Origin: Lachnospiraceae bacterium UBA7480
Lineage (GTDB): Bacteria; Bacillota; Clostridia; Lachnospirales; Lachnospiraceae
Reading direction: 5' to 3'
Length of the DNA stretch: 10,415 nt
Assembly: GCA_002479655.1 (NCBI GenBank)
Contig: DLOQ01000029.1
Location: forward strand, 1-10,415
A program made the translations under genes and the position numbers. The first letter of the stretch is position 1. Every line of letters begins with the position of its first letter. The notes beneath the pieces are model-generated. The model worked only from the letters and a program-made list of their open reading frames with translations, did no database searches and was not told the DNA's origin. This document shows positions 1 through 7,965 of the stretch, piece after piece.

Positions 1-22
1 CGCGTTTTTCATTCCTGTTTGA

Positions 23-41
23 GTCGCAGCAAAGCTGCGAC
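23..41 (+). repeat. Perfect 8-bp hairpin just before the HAD gene RBS
   Basis: GTCGCAGC (23-30) and GCTGCGAC (34-41) are exact reverse complements around an AAA loop. The GGAGGA ribosome binding site of the HAD gene begins two bases after the stem. There is no T-run, so it is not a standard intrinsic terminator on either strand. It could be an intergenic palindromic element or a 5' leader hairpin affecting translation. A TGA at 20-22 lies right before it and might end an upstream gene, but only six codons are visible, too few to call one. Confidence 0.6.
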
Positions 42-54
42 ATGGAGGATTAGT

Positions 55-729
55 ATGATTTATGTACTTGATCTGGATGGTACATTGATTAATAGCGGGC
101 AAAGGCATTGTGGTCTGATGGGGGAGATCCTGGCAGGGACAGCGCCGGAGGTCATGTCTGAGAGAACGTCGGGAATGTGTTATGCTCCGGTGGAATATAT
201 GAGATATAAGGCGGATGGGCACAGCGGACTTCAATATCTGACGGATTGTCTGGGATTGGGGGAGGAGGCTGCTGGTCAGATCATGGCATTGTGGCAGCAG
301 CAGATCGAGGAGGAACGCTGGCTTAAGACGGATACGCTGTATCCGGATACGCTGGGATTTTTAGAACGGCTGAAGCAAAAGCAAGGTAAGATCATTTATC
401 TGACGGCAAGGCAGAATAAAGAGGGACTCCTGCAGGAGCTGAAACGGTTGGAGATAGACGGATATGCGGATGACATACATGTCGTGCCGCCGTCTGTGGC
501 GGGGAAAGCAAAGAAGCGGATTGTGGAGACGCTTCTTGCAAAGATGGGAGAAGATGAAGGGGCGGTCTGTATCGTCGGAGATACGGAGAATGAGTATCAT
601 CTGGCCAAAGAGCTGTCGCTATCCTGCTATTTATTAAATCGCGGCGCCCGTTCAAAACGATACTGGAAGGAACGCGGGGTGAAGTCGATTGCTTCGCTTG
701 ACGAGATAGAGCTTGACCACGAGATATAG
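55..729 (+). CDS. HAD superfamily hydrolase (phosphatase-like)
   Basis: A 224-residue protein with the HAD fold signature. Motif I is DLDGTL at residues 6-11, giving the nucleophile Asp6 and the acid/base Asp8. Motif II is IIYLTAR at 113-119, with Thr117. A motif III lysine is likely Lys151 or Lys154, and motif IV is VGDTENE at 174-180. Between motifs I and II lies a helical insert of roughly 100 residues, resembling a C1-type cap. The family dephosphorylates small phosphorylated metabolites in the cytoplasm; the substrate cannot be read from the sequence. The ATG at 55 is chosen because GGAGGA lies at 44-49 with 5 bases of spacing. The in-frame TTG at 19 would be read through the hairpin and has no ribosome binding site. 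A gap of 73 bases separates it from the next gene, so co-transcription is possible but not shown. Confidence 0.85.
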   Translation: MIYVLDLDGTLINSGQRHCGLMGEILAGTAPEVMSERTSGMCYAPVEYMRYKADGHSGLQYLTDCLGLGEEAAGQIMALWQQQIEEERWLKTDTLYPDTLGFLERLKQKQGKIIYLTARQNKEGLLQELKRLEIDGYADDIHVVPPSVAGKAKKRIVETLLAKMGEDEGAVCIVGDTENEYHLAKELSLSCYLLNRGARSKRYWKERGVKSIASLDEIELDHEI

Positions 730-802
730 ACAGATATGCGGAAGGAATGTTGATCACCGGATAAAGCAGATTCAAAGATGAAAAGGAAAGGAAAATGATT
801 CA

Positions 803-1288
803 ATGGGGAAAAAGGCAAGCAAGGCGGTAGGTAATCTTTATTATAATGCAAGATGCAGCGCGGCTGAAGCGGATGATAAATTTTCCAGCAGAGAGAGCGC
901 GTCGGAGATCGTGCATATTGAAAGAACCAGACTGGCGAATATCGAGCTGGGCAATATTACGCCTTATCCGGAGGAAGTCAAAATGATGGCGGAGGCGTAC
1001 AATATGCCGGAACTTTGCAATTCCTATTGCGCCAAGGAGTGTTCGATCGGCAAGGGCAGCGTTCAGGAGGTAAAGATGGATGATTTTGACCGTCTTTCCC
1101 TGCGTGTGCTGGGATCGCTTCAGGATATTGATAAATTGAAGGATACCCTGATTGAGATCTCGGAAGACGGTATTGTCTCTGTTGACGAGCAGGAGAAGTT
1201 TAATGATATCATTGACGCATTGGAAAAAATCTCCAACAACGCCAATGCATTGCGTCTCTGGGCTAAGAAAAATATACGGTTTGAATAA
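803..1288 (+). CDS. Small XRE-like helix-turn-helix regulator with Cys triad
   Basis: A 161-residue protein. Residues about 15-65 read like a divergent XRE/Cro helix-turn-helix: an Ala-rich helix, then SSRESASEIVHIERTRLANIE (27-48, the recognition region in the second half) and a GNITPYPEEV continuation. It is followed by Cys72-X3-Cys76-X3-Cys80 and the sequence SIGK. This arrangement recurs in small HTH proteins of Lachnospiraceae, including prophage-borne ones (recalled, not searched). The C-terminal half (90-155) is predicted helical and probably mediates oligomerisation. The target operator is unknown. The start at 803 is favoured by AAAGG at 787-791; the spacing of 11 bases is slightly long. 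The Smr gene begins 11 bases after its stop, so the two are probably one transcript. The call as a regulator rests on the fold, not on a known homologue. Confidence 0.65.
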   Translation: MGKKASKAVGNLYYNARCSAAEADDKFSSRESASEIVHIERTRLANIELGNITPYPEEVKMMAEAYNMPELCNSYCAKECSIGKGSVQEVKMDDFDRLSLRVLGSLQDIDKLKDTLIEISEDGIVSVDEQEKFNDIIDALEKISNNANALRLWAKKNIRFE

Positions 1289-1299
1289 ATCCACAGGTT

Positions 1300-1575
1300 A
1301 TGGAAAGGCATGGTTACATTATGGAACTGACCGGAATCGTGGAATTGGATGTGCATGGCATGAGGACAGAGGAAGCGGTAGATGCCATTCAGAAGAAAAT
1401 AAATAATGCGAAGAATAATATATACCGGATCAGGATCATTCATGGATATCATGGAGGAGTCCGTATCAAGACGGCAATCCGGGAAGAATTTGGCTATGGA
1501 AGGGAACCGAAGATCCTTCGTATTGCACCGGGACAAAATGACGGGATCACGGAGCTGATCCTGCGCGAGTATTGA
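1300..1575 (+). CDS. Single-domain Smr (small MutS-related) protein
   Basis: A protein of 91 residues that is essentially one Smr domain. The conserved LDxHG motif appears as ELDVHGM at residues 15-21, followed by the helix TEEAVDAIQKKI. The second conserved block is IRIIHGYHGG at 44-53, equivalent to the IHGxGxG signature, and the C-terminal strand region is GQNDGITEL. Known Smr domains bind nucleic acid, and some nick DNA or RNA. Stand-alone copies like this are common in Firmicutes but mostly uncharacterised, so the substrate is unknown. Two starts are possible. ATG 1300 has only CAGG two bases upstream. ATG 1321 (84 residues) has GGAAAGG at 1302-1308, 12 bases away. Both keep the whole domain. 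Its stop codon at 1573-1575 overlaps the earliest possible start of the HD-GYP gene, suggesting translational coupling. Confidence 0.75.
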   Translation: MERHGYIMELTGIVELDVHGMRTEEAVDAIQKKINNAKNNIYRIRIIHGYHGGVRIKTAIREEFGYGREPKILRIAPGQNDGITELILREY

Positions 1576-1592
1576 TAGTTGGAAAGGGTTGG

Positions 1593-3824
1593 TTGACAGT
1601 ACAGGTGAAAAAGTATCAGCAGATCTTAGGCGGGATCATAATATTTCATATGGTGATAATGCTGCTTGCAGGCGTCTTTTTTAATGGAGACAATGATTCA
1701 TCGACTGGAGGAAAGATCGTTGACTTAAACAGAGGATGGACGTGTACGGCCAGGAATGGGAAAGCGCCGCTTGAGGAGCTCCCTTACCGCTGGGACAGCG
1801 CGGCAGGGGAGATCTTGATTTTGGAACGGCAGATACCGGCGGAATACATGGGCAGGACGTTGTTTTTTGTATCTGCGGAAAAAGAGCTGCTGATCCGTAT
1901 GGATGGAACGGAAATCTATTCTTTTGGCAGAGGGGATAACAGCTTTCTTCTGCGTTCACCCGGGAGTGCGCTCCATTTTGTGGATCTTCCGAAGGAGGGG
2001 GATGGATATCTGGAGATCGAGATGAGATCGCCATATCCTGCAGCAGCTGCCTGTGTTGAAAGGATGCGGATCGCAGACCGTGATACGGCAATATTGCAGG
2101 CAATAGGAGAGCGGCTGCCCGGCTTGGCATGCAGTCTGCTTTTACTGATCGAGGGGATAGTTATCCTGCTTCTTGCAAAGATGCAGAAGCTTTCCAAAAG
2201 ACCGGCAGACGGTATGGGATATGTGGGATGCCTGCTTTTCTGGGCGGCATTGGCATATGCGGTGGAAACGGGATTGTTATATCTCTGGTCGTCGGGTCGT
2301 TGGTCGGGAGGTCAGGCAGCAGGGGCGTATTTTGTCTATGCATATATGATGTGTATACCGATTCTTTTGCTTATGTATGATATGCAGAAGCGGCATTGTG
2401 AGAAGAAAAGGGCGTATCAGATATTATTGGGGGTATGCATCGTCAATATTGTTCTGCAGTTTATCCTGCAGCTGGCAGATATTGCCGGTTTCTTTCAGCT
2501 TGTTTGGATATCGCTGCTTTTGAATATCATGTGTGCGGGATTTATTTTATATCAATTGTGGAGAGAGAAGGTTTTGACGGCGGCTTCTGTGGAAAAGCAG
2601 TCTTCTCAAGGAGCGTCGGTAGAAATGTTGGCAATTGGATTAATGATTGTGGGCAGCCTTGCTGATCTGCTCCTGTTTTTGATTAGGAGATCCCCCGATC
2701 TTGCCGTTTTTGGAAGATGGTCGTTGATGCTCTGCGGTCTGCTTATGATATGGGGATATGTACATAAAATCGTAGAGGGCATTCAGGAGGAAGAACTTGA
2801 TAAGAAAAAGCTTCTGGAGCTGAGTGTGGAACAGAAGACGGGAGAACTCCGTAAGATACAGGAGCAGACGGAGAAAATGCTTTCGGAGACGATAGAAGCG
2901 CTGAGTCATGCGGTGGACGCAAAGGATCGTTATACCAGCGGACATTCCAGACGTGTGGCAGAGTATGCGCGCATGTTGGCAGAGCGTATGGGTCTGGATG
3001 AAGCAAAGAAGAAACAGATCTATATGGCAGGTCTTCTTCATGATATCGGAAAGATCAGGATCCCTGACGAGATCATTAACAAGGCGGGGAAACTGACGGA
3101 AGAAGAATTTGACTATATCAAGCTGCATACGATTGCCGGAAATCATATCTTAAAGGAGATTTCTTCCATTGAGGAGATTTCTGCCGGAGCAAAATATCAT
3201 CATGAGAGATATGATGGCAAAGGATACCCGAATGGTCTGGAGGGAGAGAATATCCCACAAATAGCAAGAATCATAGGAGTTGCCGACGCGTATGACGCTA
3301 TGGCGAGCAATCGTAGTTACCGTAAAGCGCTTCCGCAGTATCTTGTCAGAGAGGAGATCGTCAAGGGGAAGAGTACGCAGTTTGATCCGATCATAGCAGA
3401 TCACATGATCGCATTGATCGATGAAGACAAGGAGTATCAGATGAAGCAGACGGATTCCCTGCAGAGGACGATACTCGTTGTAGATAATGAGCCGGTCGAT
3501 ATCAAGATCGTGGAATACATACTGAAGGATGAGCCGATGTATACTATCCTGTATAGTTATGAAGGAAATGAAGCTTTGAAGCTTCTGGAGGAGGAGCGGA
3601 TCGATCTGCTTCTTCTGGATATCAAGATGCCGGGTATGAACGGTTTTGAGGTGATGGAAGAAGTCAGAAAGAGAAATATCAATGTTGCTGCTGCCTTTAT
3701 GTCGGCTGACAAGGATTTTGAGACAATAGAGAGAGCCAATGCGCTTGGCGTGAGTGATTATCTGACAAAACCGTTTCTTCCGACAGAATTAAAGGAGATC
3801 GTACACAGTCTGATCGAAGGATAA
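1593..3824 (+). CDS. Membrane HD-GYP c-di-GMP phosphodiesterase with C-terminal receiver domain
   Basis: A 743-residue protein. Order of domains: one membrane helix (about 11-30); an extracytoplasmic beta-rich domain (about 31-170); seven further hydrophobic segments (about 173-395), as in 7TMR-DISM receptors; a charged coiled-coil linker (about 400-432); HD-GYP (about 433-612); and a REC domain (625-743). HD-GYP looks catalytically complete: His451 of GHS, HD at 483-484 within LLHDIGK, His512, HHE at 536-538, GYP at 544-546, then ADAYDAM and QFDP. REC has Asp631 of VVDNE, phospho-acceptor Asp676 in LLLLDIKMPG, Ser704 and Lys726 of LTKPF. HD-GYP domains hydrolyse c-di-GMP; the receiver suggests control by phosphorylation from a kinase not in this window. 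Start: TTG 1593 has GGAAAGGG at 1581-1588. TTG 1572 overlaps the Smr stop but lacks a site, and GTG 1605 is also in frame. Confidence 0.88.
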   Translation: MTVQVKKYQQILGGIIIFHMVIMLLAGVFFNGDNDSSTGGKIVDLNRGWTCTARNGKAPLEELPYRWDSAAGEILILERQIPAEYMGRTLFFVSAEKELLIRMDGTEIYSFGRGDNSFLLRSPGSALHFVDLPKEGDGYLEIEMRSPYPAAAACVERMRIADRDTAILQAIGERLPGLACSLLLLIEGIVILLLAKMQKLSKRPADGMGYVGCLLFWAALAYAVETGLLYLWSSGRWSGGQAAGAYFVYAYMMCIPILLLMYDMQKRHCEKKRAYQILLGVCIVNIVLQFILQLADIAGFFQLVWISLLLNIMCAGFILYQLWREKVLTAASVEKQSSQGASVEMLAIGLMIVGSLADLLLFLIRRSPDLAVFGRWSLMLCGLLMIWGYVHKIVEGIQEEELDKKKLLELSVEQKTGELRKIQEQTEKMLSETIEALSHAVDAKDRYTSGHSRRVAEYARMLAERMGLDEAKKKQIYMAGLLHDIGKIRIPDEIINKAGKLTEEEFDYIKLHTIAGNHILKEISSIEEISAGAKYHHERYDGKGYPNGLEGENIPQIARIIGVADAYDAMASNRSYRKALPQYLVREEIVKGKSTQFDPIIADHMIALIDEDKEYQMKQTDSLQRTILVVDNEPVDIKIVEYILKDEPMYTILYSYEGNEALKLLEEERIDLLLLDIKMPGMNGFEVMEEVRKRNINVAAAFMSADKDFETIERANALGVSDYLTKPFLPTELKEIVHSLIEG

Positions 3825-3836
3825 AGATACGATTTC

Positions 3837-3865
3837 AATGTGAACATTAAATGGTATGGTAAAAT
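3837..3865 (+). promoter_or_regulatory. Possible extended -10 promoter before the lipoprotein pair, with small inverted repeat
   Basis: TGGTAAAAT at 3857-3865 is an extended -10 element (TG-N-TAAAAT). No good -35 hexamer sits 16-18 bases upstream. Instead the spot holds a small inverted repeat, AATGT-GA-ACATT (3837-3848). Initiation would fall near 3872, giving a leader of only about 16 bases before ATG 3888, which is short. No terminator separates this from the HD-GYP gene, so read-through from upstream is equally possible. Confidence 0.3.
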
Positions 3866-3887
3866 ATTTGAAAAAGGGGAAATAATA

Positions 3888-5927
3888 ATGCATTACAAAA
3901 GAACGGCCGTCATTTTCATGATGGTATTGATGCTCTGCGGCTGTACGACAAGCGATGAAGAAGGAGCGGCTTCTGTATCTTCGTCGGACAGTGTTCAGGA
4001 GAGTGAAACAGATCAGGATGTGGCAGATCAGGTTGAGGCGCAGAAGGAAGAACAGCCGGAGGATGGCGTTATGCAGGATACGCCGGAGGCGGCTGCCTAT
4101 ACGTATTATGAGCATGCGGTGTTGGATATGGAAAATGGTGAGATCGTCTTTTGCCCGGACGATTATTATCACTGGGTCAGGTCGGCTGCCGGAACAAAAG
4201 AGATGCTTTTTGTGATGGTAGAATCGATCAATGAGCAGGAGAATGATTATACATTGATTGCGATTGACAGGGATGGTAATGTTTCGGGCGAAAATGGAGA
4301 AGGACAGGATCCTGCGAAGTTCATGACGCAGGAGATAGAAACATTTTCCGGTTTAAGATCAAGCAGCCTTGGATATTATCTGGGAAAATGGTATTTGTTA
4401 TATAAGGATTGGGATCGGGATGGAGAGCATCAGTACGCATACTGCTATGAACAGCAGGAAGACGGAGTTTTTTTGAAATCACAGGATACGTTATGCGGGA
4501 CGATTATGGAACTGTATGATCAGGGATATAGATTTTGCGGCGATGGACAGGATATTTTTAGCTGTCTGAATAAACAGGGGCTTCTGCTGCTTTGGAAAGG
4601 AAAAGAGGAAGCGGTAGTGGCAGTCTTTGAGACAGATGGAACTCTTTGCCGGGAGCAGCCGATTGATGCGTCAATTTGTTTTATTGATGGGACAGACGGA
4701 AGATTTGTGATTGGATGGGCTGTTAATGATCCATTAACTGAAGCTGCATCTGAACATCGTTATTTTAGTAATAATATTTATGATTATTTTATTTATGATT
4801 GTGCCGGAACTGATGCATATAGTGAACCCATTGAAATGAAAAATTCTAACGATATTTCCATTATGGGGGTTTACGATGGATATGTTTATTATCGGTATAC
4901 GGAGCGTCAGGGATTTAACATAGATGCTTACAAGGTCGTCCGATGCTGCCTGGATCCGCTGGGAGAGGAGGAACTGCTCTATGAGTCTGCGGACGGTCCG
5001 GGACTGGATGTTAATATAATGCATGGAATAGACGGCTTTGCCGTGCAGGGAGATCTCTGCTGCTTTGTAAACTTTGACGATGGGAGTCTGTGGTGGTACT
5101 CCTGCGATCTGGCTGATGAGACGCATCCGCTTACCAGACTTGGATTGCTGGATGACTGCAGAGGGATGTTTGATATGGGGGAAGTTTCTTATGAAAACAT
5201 TGATTTTTTCTACCCGAAGTGCGGCACTTTGATTGATACGTATTATGCAGAGCAGATCTGTCTGTCAGAAGAAGTGGTGCCTTATGCGGACGTGATCAAT
5301 CAGGTCCTTTTGGAAAACCCGGACTATCGTGCGGAAGAAATGAGCCAAAATTACGCTGACTATTTTGCTGCTTTAGATGATGAATATGACGACGATCGCC
5401 ATTATGGCAGCGGTGTATATTCCGTAAATTTTGATGGCGTAACGCAGTACAGTTTTCATAAGGAGGGGCAGGAAGAAGAACTGATCTGTCTGGAAGTGGA
5501 CTATGGAGTCTATGAATATTCTTCAGGCGCTGCACACGGATATAGGACGATTAGTCATTATTTCTTTGATCTGGCAGATGGTTCGGAGATCACAGCGGGG
5601 GATATCGTGGGAGTCAGTGAAGAGGAATTTCGCACATTAGCGGCGGAATATACTTTAGCGGATTGCCAAAAAGATAATAGCAGATATAATTATGATGAAA
5701 ATGGATATTGGAACGGACGTTCTTTATATGATAAGGTATATGAAGATACCGGATTTGACAGCCGGATGTATTTTAGCGGGGATGGCGTAGTCATGGAATA
5801 TGCGCCATATTATTTGGGAGGATATGCGGGGGGATATATCCGCGTGACGATCCCTTATGAAGAACTGGGACTGGAACTGGTGGATATCTACGGCGTGAAG
5901 GAGGAAAGACAGGCTGCATTCGATTGA
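3888..5927 (+). CDS. Surface lipoprotein with RsiV/DUF3298-like C-terminal module (paralogue A)
   Basis: A 679-residue predicted lipoprotein. The signal peptide has a basic start (HYKR), a hydrophobic core and a lipobox ending LCGC, with lipidated Cys19; an acidic, Ser-rich linker covers about 20-65. The middle (about 70-440) is rich in Tyr, Trp and short beta-strand patterns and may be a beta-propeller; I do not recognise it. From about 447 to the end it resembles the DUF4163 plus DUF3298 module of RsiV and PdaC: a Tyr-rich strand, then SGAAHG (546-551), FDLADG, a helix EEEFRTLAAEYT and the final TIPYEEL strand. In Bacillus, RsiV is an anti-sigma factor that binds lysozyme; no sigma factor is adjacent here, so that role cannot be assumed. 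ATG 3888 is chosen because AAAAAGGGGA (3871-3880) lies 7 bases upstream; the in-frame GTG 3840 would ruin the signal peptide. About 280-325 is coded by unusually AT-rich DNA. Confidence 0.7.
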   Translation: MHYKRTAVIFMMVLMLCGCTTSDEEGAASVSSSDSVQESETDQDVADQVEAQKEEQPEDGVMQDTPEAAAYTYYEHAVLDMENGEIVFCPDDYYHWVRSAAGTKEMLFVMVESINEQENDYTLIAIDRDGNVSGENGEGQDPAKFMTQEIETFSGLRSSSLGYYLGKWYLLYKDWDRDGEHQYAYCYEQQEDGVFLKSQDTLCGTIMELYDQGYRFCGDGQDIFSCLNKQGLLLLWKGKEEAVVAVFETDGTLCREQPIDASICFIDGTDGRFVIGWAVNDPLTEAASEHRYFSNNIYDYFIYDCAGTDAYSEPIEMKNSNDISIMGVYDGYVYYRYTERQGFNIDAYKVVRCCLDPLGEEELLYESADGPGLDVNIMHGIDGFAVQGDLCCFVNFDDGSLWWYSCDLADETHPLTRLGLLDDCRGMFDMGEVSYENIDFFYPKCGTLIDTYYAEQICLSEEVVPYADVINQVLLENPDYRAEEMSQNYADYFAALDDEYDDDRHYGSGVYSVNFDGVTQYSFHKEGQEEELICLEVDYGVYEYSSGAAHGYRTISHYFFDLADGSEITAGDIVGVSEEEFRTLAAEYTLADCQKDNSRYNYDENGYWNGRSLYDKVYEDTGFDSRMYFSGDGVVMEYAPYYLGGYAGGYIRVTIPYEELGLELVDIYGVKEERQAAFD

Positions 5928-5985
5928 TGTGCAGCGCCATGTTTGGAACTGGATCTGAGGCAGGAAGTAAAAGTTGGAGAAATAA

Positions 5986-7965
5986 ATGATGGGATGCAAA
6001 AAGACAGCATTGATACTGATCTTGTCAGTATTATTATGTGGATGTACAAATAAAAACGATCCGCCGGAGAGAGATGCAGCCGGTCAGACGGAAGGTGGAC
6101 AGGCTTCTGTTTATGCATATTCTGATATGACAGTGATCGACACGGGCAATGGTGGCGGTCTTGTTTACTGCGTCGAGGATGATGAAATGATCGCCGGAGC
6201 TTCCGGTTCTTCAGATATGCTTTTTGTCCTAATATATCGTGACGTTGTATCAACAGGAAATGACCAAGCGGAGCAAATGCCGTTTACATTGACTTCGGTG
6301 AATAGAAGGAGCGGCATACAGGGGACGGTCCGTGGAGAAAATGGTTTTATCACGGCCGGCGCTGAGTTAGATCTGGCAGGTCAGACATTTGGCACAGAGC
6401 AGGAAATAGATACGTTTCCGGCATCGATATCAGGAGAACTGCTTGGGTATTATCAGGGCAGGCTGTACATGATTTATTATGTTTATGAGGAAGATACGGG
6501 TGCAAGGAACTGGTATGCGTACTGTTATGAGCGGCAGCCGGACGGCAGCTTTACAAAGTCACAGGATACGCTTTGCACGACGATCATGGATCTGTATAAT
6601 CAGGGATATCTTTGCTGCGGTGATGCCAAAGATCTGTTTAACGGATTGAATGTATATGACAGACTGCTGGTGTGGAAGCAGGAGGCGGCGAAGGTCTGCG
6701 CCGTTGCCGTGGATGGCAGTATCCTCTGGGAGCGGCAGATCGATCCAAGCATCATCCGTATCAAAGGAACGGATGGCAGCCTTTTGTTTGCCGTGGGTCG
6801 TCCGGAAGATGCGGACGGATGGAAAGTGGATGGATGGTATTATTTTATCTATGACCTTGAGGGTACTTTTGCCGACGGTTCGGATGTGAAGGAAGGAACT
6901 TATGTGTGGTCGGATGGTTCGTATCTTGATGTAAGGGACGGGTATTTATATTTTTATCGATATAATAAAATAGCGTTAAATCAGAATCAGTATTTCTTTT
7001 ATCGCTGTGATCTGTATGATGCGGATGCGAAAGAGGAGCTGTTGTTTGAAACATCGGACATTGCCGGGCAGCCGTATCAAAGGGAAGGAAGTAACGGCAT
7101 TGCGGGATTTACCGTAGAGGGAGATGCCTGTTATTATATGGATTTCGATGGAAAAAGTCTGTGGTGGTTTTCCTGTCATCTGTCTGACGAAGCGCATATG
7201 CTGACAAGACTTGACGTAGTGGATGAATATCATGGTATCTTTGATGTGGGCGAGGTTTCGTATGCCACTGATAATTATCAATGCGATAACTGCGGGGAGC
7301 TGATTTATGAATATTATATCGAGGGAATACAGCTGTACGGGGATGAAGATCCTGTTACAGAAAAGATCAATGGAGCCCTGGCGGAAGAGATGGACGGAAC
7401 TCTGACATCAATGGAGGAACGCCTGAGAACTTATCAGACTGACGGGACGACAGAGGGACATCTCTGCGGCAGTTATACCTGGAGGACGACGCTTGAGGAG
7501 GAAGTGAATGGCATAACGAGGTATCGTTTCCGTAAGGAGGGACAGGAGGAAGAATTGACCTGTCTGGAGGCGGATTATAGCGGCTATGATTACAGCGGCG
7601 GTGCACATGGTGATCCGTGGCGGTTACACTTATTATTCGATCTTTCTGATGGCGCTAAGATCAGTATGGCGGATATAATAGGCGTCAGTGAAGAGGAGTT
7701 CCGTACGCTGGCAGCAGAATATACCGTGGCGGATTATCAGGGTGAAAACGGCAGATTTTACTTTGAGATAGAAGAAGACGCGTTGTATGATACGGTTTAT
7801 CAGTATGCAGGATTTGATTGTGGGATGTATCTTGGTGCAGACGGGGTGGTTGTGGAATATTCCCCGTATCATCTGGGTCCGTATGGGTCGGGAACGATCG
7901 AGGTGACGATCCCTTATGAAGAATTAGGATTGGAATTGATAGGGATCTACGGGGTAAATGAATAA
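5986..7965 (+). CDS. Surface lipoprotein with RsiV/DUF3298-like C-terminal module (paralogue B)
   Basis: A 659-residue paralogue of the preceding gene, 58 bases downstream and probably in the same transcript. The signal peptide carries CKK near the start, a hydrophobic core and a lipobox LLCGC, with lipidated Cys20. Collinear shared blocks with paralogue A include KSQDTLC, TIM-LY-QGY, SLWW-SC, GEVSY, KEGQEEEL, EEEFRTLAAEYT and TIPYEELGLEL. The DUF3298-like signature is complete here (SGGAHG, 537-542), whereas A has SGAAHG. Cys433-X2-Cys436 precedes GELIYEYY and may bind metal or form a disulfide; A keeps only one of these cysteines. GGAG at 5976-5979 gives 6 bases of spacing to ATG 5986; ATG 5989 directly follows and cannot be excluded. 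Function is unknown beyond an exported, membrane-anchored, likely envelope-facing protein. The acidic, aromatic composition matches an extracellular binding protein rather than an enzyme with visible catalytic motifs. Confidence 0.7.
   Translation: MMGCKKTALILILSVLLCGCTNKNDPPERDAAGQTEGGQASVYAYSDMTVIDTGNGGGLVYCVEDDEMIAGASGSSDMLFVLIYRDVVSTGNDQAEQMPFTLTSVNRRSGIQGTVRGENGFITAGAELDLAGQTFGTEQEIDTFPASISGELLGYYQGRLYMIYYVYEEDTGARNWYAYCYERQPDGSFTKSQDTLCTTIMDLYNQGYLCCGDAKDLFNGLNVYDRLLVWKQEAAKVCAVAVDGSILWERQIDPSIIRIKGTDGSLLFAVGRPEDADGWKVDGWYYFIYDLEGTFADGSDVKEGTYVWSDGSYLDVRDGYLYFYRYNKIALNQNQYFFYRCDLYDADAKEELLFETSDIAGQPYQREGSNGIAGFTVEGDACYYMDFDGKSLWWFSCHLSDEAHMLTRLDVVDEYHGIFDVGEVSYATDNYQCDNCGELIYEYYIEGIQLYGDEDPVTEKINGALAEEMDGTLTSMEERLRTYQTDGTTEGHLCGSYTWRTTLEEEVNGITRYRFRKEGQEEELTCLEADYSGYDYSGGAHGDPWRLHLLFDLSDGAKISMADIIGVSEEEFRTLAAEYTVADYQGENGRFYFEIEEDALYDTVYQYAGFDCGMYLGADGVVVEYSPYHLGPYGSGTIEVTIPYEELGLELIGIYGVNE

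Noticed and set aside
19..54. TTG start for the HAD gene
   Set aside because: It lacks a ribosome binding site and crosses the hairpin. The conserved start is ATG 55.
392..775. Minus-strand open frame antisense to the HAD gene
   Set aside because: Its frame is a shadow of the plus-strand gene. The translated sequence is Pro/Ser/Arg-rich with no family motifs and no ribosome binding site. The same holds for the other minus-strand frames across 800-7900 and 8600-9200.
3840..3887. Upstream GTG start for lipoprotein A
   Set aside because: It would add 16 residues before the signal peptide and has no ribosome binding site. ATG 3888 has one at 7 bases and a proper signal sequence.
3825..3887. Terminator after the HD-GYP gene
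   Set aside because: No stable stem followed by a T-run is present, only the short AATGT/ACATT repeat with a 2-base spacer.
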